From the NCBI RefSeq assembly GCF_023023025.1, contig NZ_CP095481.1, forward strand, positions 9,375,001 through 9,439,000: 64,000 nucleotides of DNA. The letters run 5' to 3'. The notes beneath the pieces are model-generated. The model was not told where the DNA came from, ran no database searches, and saw nothing but the letters and a program-made list of their open reading frames with translations. The translations under genes were made by a program, and so were the position numbers. This DNA is from Amycolatopsis sp. WQ 127309 (lineage in GTDB: Bacteria; Actinomycetota; Actinomycetes; Mycobacteriales; Pseudonocardiaceae). Shown piece by piece: positions 35,296-44,421 of the stretch (positions within the stretch are counted from its first letter, which is position 1; every line of letters begins with the position of its first letter).

Positions 35296-35889
35296 ATGGC
35301 CGACAAGCCCCTGACCTCGCGGGGCGCCGCGACGAAGCAGCGCATCATCGACGTGGCGACCCAGGAGTTCGCGCGGTACGGCCTGGCCGGGGCGCGCGTC
35401 GAGCGGATCGTGGCCGCGGCCCGCACCAACAAGGCGCAGCTCTACGGCTACTTCGGCAGCAAGGAAGAGCTGTTCGACACGATCTTTCTGGACTCGATGG
35501 GCTCGATCCGCGACGGCGTCCCGATCGACGCCGGCGACCTCGCGGACTGGGCCGTCCGCCTGTACGACGAGTACCTCCGCCGGCCCGACCTGATCCGGCT
35601 GGCCACCTGGGTCCGCCTGGAGCGGCGCCCCGCCGGGCACCTCGTCGCCGACGCCGACCGCCTCGACGCCGCCAAGCTCGGCGCCATCGCCGACGCGCAG
35701 GCCGCGGGGCTCGTCCGGGCCGGCGACCCGTTCGACTTGATGGCCATGGTGATCGCGATGTCGATGGCGTGGTCGCCGGTCAGCAACGTCTACGCCGCCA
35801 CCGGTGAGGAAGCGCCGGAGCTGCACGAGCAACGCCGGACGCTCCTGCGGGAGAGCGTCCGGCGCGCTGTCGCACCCGAGGGTCAGTAG
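35296..35889 (+). CDS. TetR-family repressor
   Basis: 197 residues with TetR HTH (RIIDVATQEFARYGLAGARV, then AARTNKAQLYGYFGSKEELF) and a C-terminal domain of the TetR_C_17-like kind. ATG 35296 starts MADKPLTSRG; a GTG nine nt upstream is possible. It begins 15 nt after a perfect operator palindrome, so autoregulation together with the divergent dehydrogenase is likely. The end overlaps the convergent gene by 7 nt. Confidence 0.9.
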   Translation: MADKPLTSRGAATKQRIIDVATQEFARYGLAGARVERIVAAARTNKAQLYGYFGSKEELFDTIFLDSMGSIRDGVPIDAGDLADWAVRLYDEYLRRPDLIRLATWVRLERRPAGHLVADADRLDAAKLGAIADAQAAGLVRAGDPFDLMAMVIAMSMAWSPVSNVYAATGEEAPELHEQRRTLLRESVRRAVAPEGQ

Positions 35890-36545
35890 CGGAAGGACCG
35901 CGTCCCGGTCAGCGACCAGGCGCGGGCGACCCGGCCGTCGCGCACGGACAGCAGGTCGGCGCCGCTGGCCGCGGGTCCGGTCCACAGGAACGCGACGGTG
36001 CCCCGGACCGGATCGACGATCGGCGCGCGGTGCGGCGTCAGGACCGCGGGATCCGGACGCGCGAGCGGGCCCGCCGCGCCGGAGAAGAACCCGAAGTCCC
36101 CGGCGATGACGTCCACCGGCTCGCCGGCGCGCCACCGGAGCCAGCCGTCGAGAACCTTGTCCAGGTCGTCGCCGGCGGTGTACGCCGGGTCGGGTGCGGT
36201 GTCGCGCCGCTCCCCCACGAACGTCCAGTTCTCCGCGATTCCGCCGCCGTGCCGGATGTTGACGTCGAAGCCGGTCAGCTTCTGGCCGTCCGCCTTGTCG
36301 ACGTCCCACAGGTAGGCGAAGTGGTCACCGCCGTCGGCGAGCACCCGCGGGCGGAAGATGTTGACGTGCTTGCCGCGGTACCCGTCGAGGAACCGCACCT
36401 GCTCCGCCGGCCCGACCACGCTGTCGAGGCCCGGGGTCTGCCCGGACCACTGCACGCAGGCGGGGCTCATCAGCTCGTGCGCCAGCGCGGGGTCCTCGTT
36501 CCACATGCGGCACCACTGCCGCATCCGCTCTTCGTTGGTTTCCAT
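35883..36545 (-). CDS. NTF2-like (SnoaL fold) protein, two-lobed
   Basis: 220 residues that look like two NTF2-type lobes: MRQWCRMWNEDPALAHELMS with GKHVNIFRPRVLADGG, then a second lobe with FGFFSGAAGPLARPD and TVAFLWTGPAASGADLLSVRDGRV. No catalytic residues can be named. Probably a soluble enzyme or binding protein; monocistronic. Confidence 0.7.
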   Translation of the reverse strand: METNEERMRQWCRMWNEDPALAHELMSPACVQWSGQTPGLDSVVGPAEQVRFLDGYRGKHVNIFRPRVLADGGDHFAYLWDVDKADGQKLTGFDVNIRHGGGIAENWTFVGERRDTAPDPAYTAGDDLDKVLDGWLRWRAGEPVDVIAGDFGFFSGAAGPLARPDPAVLTPHRAPIVDPVRGTVAFLWTGPAASGADLLSVRDGRVARAWSLTGTRSFRY

Positions 36546-36612
36546 GTCCGCCACGGTTCCAGCGGTTCGCGACACCGTCCTGTCGGTGTTCGGCGTCACA
36601 TTTCCCGGCACT

Positions 36613-37314
36613 TCACCGCAGGGATTCCGCGTCCAGCCGGTCGAGTTCCGCGGCCCACTCGGCCTCGCGCGGGCGGAACCGCTCGCCGGTCGGCGCGGTG
36701 GCGGTGATGCGGTGCAGCTGGAACCCGCGGACGCCGTCGCGCAGGCGGCACCACGCGACGAGGTACCAGCCGTGCGGCCCCCAGAGCAGGCCCAGCGGCT
36801 CGACGTCGCGCTCGGAGGCCGCACCCGCCCGGTCGGTGTAGGTCACGTGCAGCACCCGGCTCGACACCACGGCGTCCTCGACCGCGTCCGCGACCGCACC
36901 GCGGATCACCGGCAGGTCGGGGTGCGGGCCGACGCGGTGCACCCGCGCGGCCAGCGCGTCCTCCCGGCGGCGCACGTCGGGCGGCAGCACGGCCAGCACC
37001 TTCTGGGCCGCTCGCCGCGCGGCGTCCGCGAAGGGCGTGGCCGACGCGGCCCGCAGCGCGACGCTGATCGCCAGCGCCTCGCGCGCGGTGAGCGTCACGG
37101 GCGGGAGGGTGCGCTCGCGGTCCAGGCGGTAGCCGCCGTTGCGCCCGGTGTCGCTCCGGATGGCGACGCCGGACTCCCGCAGCGCGTCGAGGTCCCGTTC
37201 GACGGTGCGGACGCTGACCTCGAACCGCCGCGCCAGCCAGGTCGCACTGCGCGGCCGCGGCGAGACGGCGCGAAGTTCTTCCACGAGGGCGTACAGCCGT
37301 TCGGTGCGATTCAC
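36613..37314 (-). CDS. YafY-type HTH and WYL domain regulator
   Basis: 233 residues: N-terminal HTH_11 (RLYALVEELRAVSPR, then WLARRFEVSVRTVERDLDALR) and a C-terminal WYL ligand-sensing domain (GLLWGPHGWYLVAWCRLRDGVR). Starts at GTG 37314. WYL regulators respond to nucleic-acid or nucleotide ligands or to other stress signals; its target is not evident. Confidence 0.9.
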   Translation of the reverse strand: MNRTERLYALVEELRAVSPRPRSATWLARRFEVSVRTVERDLDALRESGVAIRSDTGRNGGYRLDRERTLPPVTLTAREALAISVALRAASATPFADAARRAAQKVLAVLPPDVRRREDALAARVHRVGPHPDLPVIRGAVADAVEDAVVSSRVLHVTYTDRAGAASERDVEPLGLLWGPHGWYLVAWCRLRDGVRGFQLHRITATAPTGERFRPREAEWAAELDRLDAESLR

Positions 37315-37440
37315 GAGAGCTAATTTATCTGCCGTCCACCGGCCGATTCCGGCCGCTCACCGCAGTCCACCCGCCCGGGCTGTTACAGATCCGGGCTCAT
37401 TCGCGACAGCACTGTCGAGAATGAAGGGGAGGGTGGTCGG

Positions 37441-37680
37441 GTGACGGGCGAACGACAGGTGCGGCTGCGGCTGGGCACCCGAGAGGTCTCGGCCCCGGCC
37501 GAATTCGGCCGCGAGGTGGTCAAGTACGCCGGAATCACGGTCCAGCGCGTCGAAGACGGCGACCTGGTCGGCCAGGCGTGGGTCCCGGTGGGAACGACAC
37601 CGACGTTCGCGGACGACGAAGCCCTGATCGCGGAGTGGCACGAGGCACTGCAATGGACCCACGCCCCCGCCGACGTCTGA
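37441..37680 (+). CDS. Small hypothetical protein
   Basis: 79 residues (GERQVRLRLGTREVSAPAEF start, beta-rich, no membrane helix). GTG 37441 follows GGGGAGGG. It lies 94 nt before coxM2 on the same strand and could be co-transcribed. Not recognised. Confidence 0.55.
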   Translation: MTGERQVRLRLGTREVSAPAEFGREVVKYAGITVQRVEDGDLVGQAWVPVGTTPTFADDEALIAEWHEALQWTHAPADV

Positions 37681-37774
37681 CCCTCGCCTCGGGGCGCTGG
37701 TCGGCACACCCGGATTCAGAGTTCCCTTAATCCACTATTGCGGACCGCGCACCCGGCGGGGACGATCGGCGGTC

Positions 37775-38641
37775 ATGCAGGTGCCGGCGCAGTTCGAGTA
37801 CGAGCGGGCCACCAGTGTCGGGCACGCCCTCGAACTGCTGGCCAAGTACGGCCCCGAGGGCCGGGTGATCGCCGGCGGGCACAGTCTCATCCCGATGATG
37901 AAGCTGCGGCTGGCGCGGCCCGAAGCCCTGGTCGACATCAACGAGCTCGGCGAGCTGTCCCGGATCGAGGTCGTCGGCGGGGAGCTGCGGATCGGGGCCC
38001 TCGTGCGGCACGCCGAACTGCTCGATTCGGCCGAAGCCGGGCGGCTGTTCCCGATCCTGCACGACGCCGAACGCGTGGTCGCGGACCCGATCGTGCGCAA
38101 CCGCGGGACCGTCGGGGGCTCGTTGTGCCAGGCCGATCCGTCGGAGGACCTGGCGGCCGCGTTCACCGCCGTCCGGGCCGACGCCGTCGTCGAGGGCGGC
38201 ACCGGGACGCGGGTCGTACCCGTGCGCGAGTTCTTCACCGGGCCGTACGAGACCGCCGTCGGGCCGGGTGAGCTGCTGGTGCAGCTGCGGCTGCCGATCC
38301 GCGACGGCACCGGGAGCGCGTACGCCAAGGTCGGCCGGCGGGCCGGGGACTGGGCCATCGCCGCGGCGGGCGCGTCACTGCGGCTGGACGGCGACGTCAT
38401 CGTCGAAGCCGGGCTCGGCCTCACCGCCGTCGGCGCCCCGCACTTCGTCGCCGCCGAAGCGGAGGACTTCCTGCGTGGCGGCCCGGCGACGCCGGAGCGG
38501 TTCACCGAGGCCGGGACGATCGCCGCCGCGCACTGCTCCCCCGCCGCCGACCAGCGCGGGCCCGCCGATTACAAGCGCCACCTCGTCGCGCAGCTGACCG
38601 CCAGGGCGCTGCACCAGGCGCACGCGCGGCGGGCGGGGTGA
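37775..38641 (+). CDS. coxM2: CO dehydrogenase-type medium (FAD) subunit, second set
   Basis: 288 residues with the FAD motif AGGHSLIPMMKLR and second motif GTVGGSLCQADPSED. It opens the second cox triad, 1 nt before coxS2. It is clearly paralogous to the subunit at 20073 but differs along its length, so the second set is not a recent copy. The name is positional. Confidence 0.93.
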   Translation: MQVPAQFEYERATSVGHALELLAKYGPEGRVIAGGHSLIPMMKLRLARPEALVDINELGELSRIEVVGGELRIGALVRHAELLDSAEAGRLFPILHDAERVVADPIVRNRGTVGGSLCQADPSEDLAAAFTAVRADAVVEGGTGTRVVPVREFFTGPYETAVGPGELLVQLRLPIRDGTGSAYAKVGRRAGDWAIAAAGASLRLDGDVIVEAGLGLTAVGAPHFVAAEAEDFLRGGPATPERFTEAGTIAAAHCSPAADQRGPADYKRHLVAQLTARALHQAHARRAG

Positions 38642-38642
38642 C

Positions 38643-39113
38643 GTGGAGATCACCGTGACCGTCAACGACGAGGCGTACCGGCGCAGCGTCGAGCCGCGGC
38701 TCCTGCTGGTCCACTTCCTGCGCGACGACCTCGGCCTCACCGGCACGCACTGGGGCTGCGACACGTCCAACTGCGGCACCTGCGTGGTCTGGCTCGACGG
38801 GCTGCCGGTCAAGTCGTGCACGGTGCTCGCGGCGATGGCCGACGGCAAGCGCGTCCGGACCGTCGAGGACCTCGCCGACGGCCCGCGGCTCGACCCGGTG
38901 CAGCAGGGGTTCGTCGCCTGCCACGGCGTCCAGTGCGGGTTCTGCACCCCGGCGATGCTGATGACCGCGCGCTGGCTGCTCGACCGCGACCCCGACCCGG
39001 ACGAGGACACCATCCGCGAGGCCATTTCCGGGCAGCTGTGCCGCTGCACCGGTTACGAGAACATCGTCCGCGCGGTCCGCTGGGCCGCCGGGCACCCGGA
39101 CGGTGAGCCGTGA
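38643..39113 (+). CDS. coxS2: CO dehydrogenase-type iron-sulfur subunit, second set
   Basis: 156 residues with both [2Fe-2S] domains: GCDTSNCGTCVVWLDG and KSCTV, then QCGFCTPAMLM and LCRCTGYENIV. It lacks the longer N-terminal extension of the first CoxS. GTG 38643; the stop overlaps the coxL2 start (GTGA). Confidence 0.94.
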   Translation: MEITVTVNDEAYRRSVEPRLLLVHFLRDDLGLTGTHWGCDTSNCGTCVVWLDGLPVKSCTVLAAMADGKRVRTVEDLADGPRLDPVQQGFVACHGVQCGFCTPAMLMTARWLLDRDPDPDEDTIREAISGQLCRCTGYENIVRAVRWAAGHPDGEP

Positions 39114-41467
39114 CGGCGAACGGCCACGGTTCCTTGCCCCGCAAGGAAGACGGCCGGTTCGTCCGCGGCCGCGGCACGTTCCTCGACGACGTGACCCGGC
39201 CCGGCATGCTGCACGGCGCGATCCTGCGCAGCCCGCACGCGCACGCCCGCGTCGTCGCGATCGACACCAGCGCCGCCGAAGCGCACCCGAAGGTCCGGGC
39301 CGTCATCACCGGCGCGATGCTGGCCGAACGCGGCATGGCGTGGATGCCGACGCTGTCCCACGACGTCCAGGCCGTGCTGGCCACCGACAAGGTCCGGTTC
39401 CAGGGCCAGGAGGTCGCGTTCGTCGTCGCCGAAGACCGCTACGCCGCGCGAGACGCGCTCGAGCTGATCGACGTCGAGTACGAGCCGCTGCCGGTGATCG
39501 CCGACGCGCGGACCGCCCTCGACGCCGACGCCGTGTTGATCCGCGACGACGTCGAAGGCCGTACGGACAACCGGATCTTCGACTGGGAGTCCGGTGACGC
39601 CGAGGCGACCGCCGACGCCTTCGCCCGCGCGGACGTCGTCGCGACGCAGGACATGCTCTACCCGCGGGTGCACCCGGCGCCGATGGAGACCTGCGGCGCG
39701 GTCGCCGAGCTGGACCCGGTCACCGGCAAGCTGACCGTCTGGGCCACCGCGCAGGCGCCGCACGCGCACCGGCTGCTCTACTCGATGATCACCGGGCTGC
39801 CCGAGCACAAGATCCGGATCGTCGCGCAGGACATCGGCGGCGGGTTCGGCAACAAGGTCGGGATGTACCCCGGTTACCTGTGCGCGGTCGCGGCCACGAT
39901 GCTCACCGGCCGGCCGGTCAAGTGGGTCGAGGACCGCTCGGAAAACCTGATGAGCACGTCGTTCGCCCGCGATTACCACATGCACGGCGAGATCGCGGCG
40001 ACGCGCGACGGGAAGCTGCTCGGCCTGCGCGTGCGGGTGCTGGCCGACCACGGCGCGTTCAACGGCACCGCGCAGCCGTCGAAGTTCCCGGCCGGGTTCT
40101 TCCAGGTCTTCACCGGTTCCTACGACCTGCCCGTGGCGCACTGCGCGGTCACCGGCGTCCACACGAACAAGGCGCCGGGCGGCGTGGCGTACGCGTGTTC
40201 CTTCCGCATCACCGAAGCCGTGTACCTGGTCGAGCGGATGATGGACGTGCTCGCCTACGACCTCGGCGTCGACCCGGCGGAGCTGCGGGAGCGGAACCTG
40301 TTGCGGCCCGGGCAGTTCCCGTACACCTGCGCGACCGGCTGGGAGTACGACTCCGGCGACTACCCCAGGGCGCTGGCGCTGGCCAAGGAGATCGCCGGCT
40401 ACGACGACCTCCGCCGCGAGCAGAAGGAGAAGCGCGAACGCGGTGAGCTGATGGGCATCGGCCTGAGCTTCTTCACCGAAGCCGTCGGCGCCGGCCCGCG
40501 CGAGCACATGGACATCATGGGCCTCGGCATGGCCGACGGCGCCGAGCTGCGCGTGCACCCGAGCGGTTCGGCCGTGCTGCGGCTCTCGTGCATGTCCCAG
40601 GGCCAGGGGCACGAAACGACGTTCGCCCAGATCGTCGCGCACGAACTGGGCATCCCGACGGACGAGGTCGAGGTGGTGCAGGGCGACACCGACCGCACGC
40701 CGTTCGGCCTCGGCACCTACGGCTCGCGTTCGACGCCGGTGTCCGGCGCGGCCACCGTGCTGGTGGCGCGGAAGGTGCGCGCGCGGGCGCGGCTCGTCGC
40801 CTCGGCGATGCTCGAGGTCAGCCCGGACGACCTGGAGTGGGAGCCGGGCCGCTGGTTCGTCCGCGGGGTGCCGGACCAGGGCCGGTCGATGCGCGAGATC
40901 GCCCGCGCCGCGCACTCCGACCTGGCGCTGCCCGAAGGCGTCGAAGGGCAGCTCGACGCGTCCTGCGTCTACAACCCGCCGAGCCTGACCTACCCGTTCG
41001 GCGCCTACATCTGCGTCGTGGACGTCGATCCCGGCACCGGCCAGGTCCGGGTGCGCCGGTTCGTCGCGGTCGACGACTGCGGCGTCCGGATCAACCCGGC
41101 GATCGTGGCCGGGCAGGTGCACCGCGGCCTCGCCGACGGGATCGGGATGGCGCTGATGGAGCTGATCGCGTTCGACGACGACGGCAACCACCTCGGCGGA
41201 TCCTTCATGGACTACCTGCTGCCGACGGCCCTGGAGTGCCCGTCGTGGGAGCTGGGCGAGACGTGCACGCCGTCCCCGCACCACCCGATCGGCGCCAAGG
41301 GCATCGGCGAGTCCGCGACGGTCGGCTCCCCCGCCGCGGTGGTCAACGCCGTCGTCGACGCACTGCGGCCGTACGGCGTGCGGCACGCGGACATGCCGCT
41401 GACACCGGCGGCGGTCTGGTGCGCGATGCAGGGCCGTCCACTTCGGACGGACCTGGCGATCACCTGA
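39110..41467 (+). CDS. coxL2: Form I CO dehydrogenase large subunit, second set
   Basis: 785-residue molybdenum subunit with the form I motif AYACSFR (Cys363), GGGFGNK, QGQGHETTF and GAKGIGE. The AYxCSFR motif distinguishes it from form II proteins (AYRGAGR) whose CO activity is doubtful. No coxD, coxE, coxG or xdhC follows, so maturation probably depends on the genes at 9.6-17 kb. Confidence 0.94.
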   Translation: MTANGHGSLPRKEDGRFVRGRGTFLDDVTRPGMLHGAILRSPHAHARVVAIDTSAAEAHPKVRAVITGAMLAERGMAWMPTLSHDVQAVLATDKVRFQGQEVAFVVAEDRYAARDALELIDVEYEPLPVIADARTALDADAVLIRDDVEGRTDNRIFDWESGDAEATADAFARADVVATQDMLYPRVHPAPMETCGAVAELDPVTGKLTVWATAQAPHAHRLLYSMITGLPEHKIRIVAQDIGGGFGNKVGMYPGYLCAVAATMLTGRPVKWVEDRSENLMSTSFARDYHMHGEIAATRDGKLLGLRVRVLADHGAFNGTAQPSKFPAGFFQVFTGSYDLPVAHCAVTGVHTNKAPGGVAYACSFRITEAVYLVERMMDVLAYDLGVDPAELRERNLLRPGQFPYTCATGWEYDSGDYPRALALAKEIAGYDDLRREQKEKRERGELMGIGLSFFTEAVGAGPREHMDIMGLGMADGAELRVHPSGSAVLRLSCMSQGQGHETTFAQIVAHELGIPTDEVEVVQGDTDRTPFGLGTYGSRSTPVSGAATVLVARKVRARARLVASAMLEVSPDDLEWEPGRWFVRGVPDQGRSMREIARAAHSDLALPEGVEGQLDASCVYNPPSLTYPFGAYICVVDVDPGTGQVRVRRFVAVDDCGVRINPAIVAGQVHRGLADGIGMALMELIAFDDDGNHLGGSFMDYLLPTALECPSWELGETCTPSPHHPIGAKGIGESATVGSPAAVVNAVVDALRPYGVRHADMPLTPAAVWCAMQGRPLRTDLAIT

Positions 41468-41548
41468 GCCCCGGCGGCCGCCAGGGTGTCGCCGGCAAGG
41501 TCCGCAAGCGGCCCCTTGCGCCGCGCCCGCTGGACGTTCCCAGCGCGC

Positions 41549-42442
41549 TCAGATCAGGATGACCCGACGCCCTCGCGTGTGCCCGGCGTGGCTGTCGATG
41601 TGCGCGTCCGCGGCCTCGGCGAGGCTGTACGACTTCTCGACCGGGATGTGCAGCTTTCCCCGCGCGATGAGATCGGCCGCCTCGACGAGCGCGTCCGGCA
41701 CGCTCCCGGCCGTGTCCGAGAACCGGACCCCGAGCGCGGGCGCACCGAGATCGGCGATCGAGACCACCTTGCCCGGATCGCCGGTCAGCGCGACGAGCTC
41801 GCGGATCACGCCCGAACCGGCCAGGTCGAGCGCGGCGTCGACCCGGCCGAGCTGCCGCACCCGCTCGACCCAGCCCTCGCCGTAGGTCGTGGCGACGGCG
41901 CCCAGGCCGCGCACGTAGTCCTGGCTCGCGGCCCCGGCCGTGCCGATCACCGTGATGCCGCGGTCACGGGCGATCTGCAGCACCGCGGACCCGACCCCAC
42001 CGGAGGCGCCACTGACCAGCAGCGTCTGGCCGGACCGCACGCCGACCTGGCGGATGACGCGCAACGCCGTCTCGACGACCGAGGGGTACCCGGCGGCCTC
42101 CGCGAACGTCAGGCCCTCGGGCATCCGGGCCCAGGCCGACAGCACCGCGAACTCGGCGTAGGTGTCCGAACCTTCCCCGAACACGCGGTCGCCCACCTCG
42201 ACGCCGCCGACGCCGTCACCGACTTCGTCCACCACCCCGGAAGCGTCGATCCCGACTCCGGCGGGCAGCCGCAGCGGATGGGCCTTCAGGAACTGGCCTT
42301 CCCGGACCCGCCAGTCGACGGGGTTCACCCCCGCGGCCCGCACGGCGACGCGGACCTGGCCGGCGCCCGCGTGCGGCTCCTCGGCGTCTTCGAGGCGCAG
42401 GACGTCCGGACCGCCGAACTCGGCGAAGCTCACTCTTTTCAT
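41549..42442 (-). CDS. NADPH:quinone oxidoreductase (zinc-free MDR)
   Basis: 297-residue medium-chain reductase without zinc ligands. Motifs: AAGVNPVDWRVREG, GIDASGVVDEVGDGV, and the cofactor loop SGASGGVGSAVLQIAR. Divergent from a TetR gene with a perfect palindrome 14 nt upstream of its start, indicating induction by quinone or electrophile stress. Confidence 0.9.
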   Translation of the reverse strand: MKRVSFAEFGGPDVLRLEDAEEPHAGAGQVRVAVRAAGVNPVDWRVREGQFLKAHPLRLPAGVGIDASGVVDEVGDGVGGVEVGDRVFGEGSDTYAEFAVLSAWARMPEGLTFAEAAGYPSVVETALRVIRQVGVRSGQTLLVSGASGGVGSAVLQIARDRGITVIGTAGAASQDYVRGLGAVATTYGEGWVERVRQLGRVDAALDLAGSGVIRELVALTGDPGKVVSIADLGAPALGVRFSDTAGSVPDALVEAADLIARGKLHIPVEKSYSLAEAADAHIDSHAGHTRGRRVILI

Positions 42443-42455
42443 GCCCCGACGTTAG

Positions 42456-42470
42456 CACTAACGGTTAGTG
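42456..42470. promoter_or_regulatory. TetR operator
   Basis: Perfect 15-bp palindrome CACTAAC-G-GTTAGTG, 14 nt before the reductase start and 42 nt before the TetR start. Confidence 0.75.
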
Positions 42471-42511
42471 TTTTGCACTGACTACGCTTTCGTAGCTGAT
42501 AGCATCATCAC

Positions 42512-43099
42512 ATGACCGAGCCGGGACGCCGTGAGCGCAAGAAGGCCGCGACCCGCCAGAAAATCGCCGACACCGCCCTGCGGCTCTTCCTGGAGCGCGG
42601 ATACGACGCGGTCGGCATCCGCGACGTCGCCGCCGAGGCCGACGTCGCCGTGACCACGCTCTTCTCCCATTTCGCCGCGAAAGAAGCCCTGGTGTTCGAG
42701 CGCGACGACGACTTCGAGCAACGCCTCACCCAGGCGGTCACCGGCCGGGCGCCGCACGAGCCGCTCATGCCCGCGCTGCGCCGCGAGGTTCACGCCCTGG
42801 TGCGCCACTGCACGGCGGAAGGCGCCGCCCCGATCTGGCGCATGATCGACGGGTCACCCGCGTTGCGCGAATACGAGGAGTCGATGCGGCTGCGCCACGC
42901 GGAATCCCTGGCCGCGGCCATCGCCGCCGACCCCGGCCTGGCACGGACCCCCACGGCCTGCCGCACGATCGCCAGGTTCGTGATCGACGCCTACTCGCTG
43001 TCCCGCGAGGCGGCCGATCCACCGGCGGCCGTCGACGAGATCTTCGGGATGATCGAGGCCGCCTGGGAGGTCACCCGGCCTGTTGCCGCAAGCCGCTGA
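42512..43099 (+). CDS. TetR-family repressor
   Basis: 195 residues with a TetR HTH (RQKIADTALRLFLERGYDAV; DVAVTTLFSHFAAKEAL) and a variable C-terminal domain. It diverges from the quinone oxidoreductase gene, which it very likely represses. ATG 42512. A second quinone oxidoreductase lies convergent to it. Confidence 0.9.
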   Translation: MTEPGRRERKKAATRQKIADTALRLFLERGYDAVGIRDVAAEADVAVTTLFSHFAAKEALVFERDDDFEQRLTQAVTGRAPHEPLMPALRREVHALVRHCTAEGAAPIWRMIDGSPALREYEESMRLRHAESLAAAIAADPGLARTPTACRTIARFVIDAYSLSREAADPPAAVDEIFGMIEAAWEVTRPVAASR

Positions 43100-43114
43100 C
43101 GCACCCGGCACCGA

Positions 43115-44035
43115 TCACGGACGGTCCGGCGCCACCTGGATGATCGTCTTGCCGGGGGTGCGCCGGCGGCGGGCGAACGCCTCGGCCGTTTCGGCCAGCG
43201 GGCGGACGTCGCCGACGCGGGGGCGCAGGCGGCCGTCGCGGACACGCTGCGCCAGGTCCGCCAGCCGGGCGCGGTCGGGCTCGACCACGAAGAAGACGGC
43301 TCGCCCGTCCTTCGGCCGCACCGTGGGTGGCGCCGCGATCGTCACGAGCGTGCCGCCCGGGCGGACCAGCGCGGCCGACCGCTCGAGGACGTCGCCGCCG
43401 ATGACGTCGAAGACCACGTCGACGTCGCCGGTCAGCGGATCCGCGGCCAGGTCCAGGAACGCGTGCGCGCCGAGGTCCCGGACGACGTCGCGGTCGGCGG
43501 CCCGGCCGGTGCCGATCACCCGGGCACCGACCTCGCGGGCGAGCTGGACGGCGATCGACCCGACGCCGCCCGCCGCGCCGTGGATCAGGACGGTCTGGCC
43601 GGTGGTGAGGCCGGCGTGGTCGAACAGTCCCTGCCACGCCGTCAGTCCGGAGACCGGCAGCGCCGCGGCGACGGTGTAGTCGATGTCGGCGGCGAGCGGC
43701 GCGAGGTTGCGCGCCTCCACCGCCGTGTACTCGGCGAGGGCGCCGTCGCGCGTCCAGTCCGTGAGGCCGAACACCCGCTGGCCGACGGTGAGGCCGGTGG
43801 TGCCGTAGCCCAGCTCGGCGACGACCCCGGCCACCTCGTGCCCGGGGACGCTCGGGGTGCGGTCACGGCCGGCGCGGTCGGTCCAGGTGCCGGGCCAGTC
43901 CAGCTCGCCGGGGGTGAAGCCGGCGGCGTGGACGCGCACGATGACGTCGTTCTCCGCGGCGTGCGGGTGGGGCAGGTCGGTCAGGGTGAGTCCGCTGATG
44001 CCGGCGTCGCGGTCTCGTACGGTGATGGCGCGCAT
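43115..44035 (-). CDS. Quinone oxidoreductase-like MDR protein
   Basis: 306 residues: AAGFTPGELDWPGTW, SVPGHEVAGVVAELG, cofactor loop HGAAGGVGSIAVQLAR. No zinc ligands. Codirectional with the HD fragment and map, 16 nt from the former. Reductase of quinones/enones is the family role. Confidence 0.9.
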   Translation of the reverse strand: MRAITVRDRDAGISGLTLTDLPHPHAAENDVIVRVHAAGFTPGELDWPGTWTDRAGRDRTPSVPGHEVAGVVAELGYGTTGLTVGQRVFGLTDWTRDGALAEYTAVEARNLAPLAADIDYTVAAALPVSGLTAWQGLFDHAGLTTGQTVLIHGAAGGVGSIAVQLAREVGARVIGTGRAADRDVVRDLGAHAFLDLAADPLTGDVDVVFDVIGGDVLERSAALVRPGGTLVTIAAPPTVRPKDGRAVFFVVEPDRARLADLAQRVRDGRLRPRVGDVRPLAETAEAFARRRRTPGKTIIQVAPDRP

Positions 44036-44051
44036 GGCGGTTCCTTTCGCG

Positions 44052-44330
44052 TCAGCTCGGCCAGCCCGAGCCCATGATCCGCTCGACGGTCGTCGTCCGC
44101 CGGAATCCGGGGACGAAGTGCGCCAGGACGTCGGAGTTCACGGTTCCGCTGGTCGTCTCCGGGCGGTTCTTCAGGCCGTCGAGGCAGGTGCTCAGGAAGT
44201 CTTCCTCGAACTCGCCCCGCGGGTGCACGGCGACGACGTCCGCCACCTGATCGGGGTTCAGGTCGCCGAGGCCGAACCCGACGACGTCGGTCAGCACGCC
44301 GAAGTGGGTGGCGGCGATCTCCGGGCCCAT
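44052..44330 (-). pseudogene. C-terminal fragment of an HD-domain hydrolase
   Basis: About 92 residues from ATG 44330 (MGPEIAATHFGVLTDVVGFG, then DLNPDQVADVVAVHPR) match the C-terminal part of cyanamide-hydratase-like HD proteins. The metal-binding HD half is absent; upstream sequence merges into the map gene. It could be annotated as a small gene but is more likely a remnant. Confidence 0.6.
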
Positions 44331-44421
44331 GCGGCCGGAATCCCCGGCGTCGTTCGGCGTGATCGGCTGGGCCGGCGACACCCACCGGCCCGTGCGCACC
44401 TCGGCGGCGGCCCGCGCCGCG

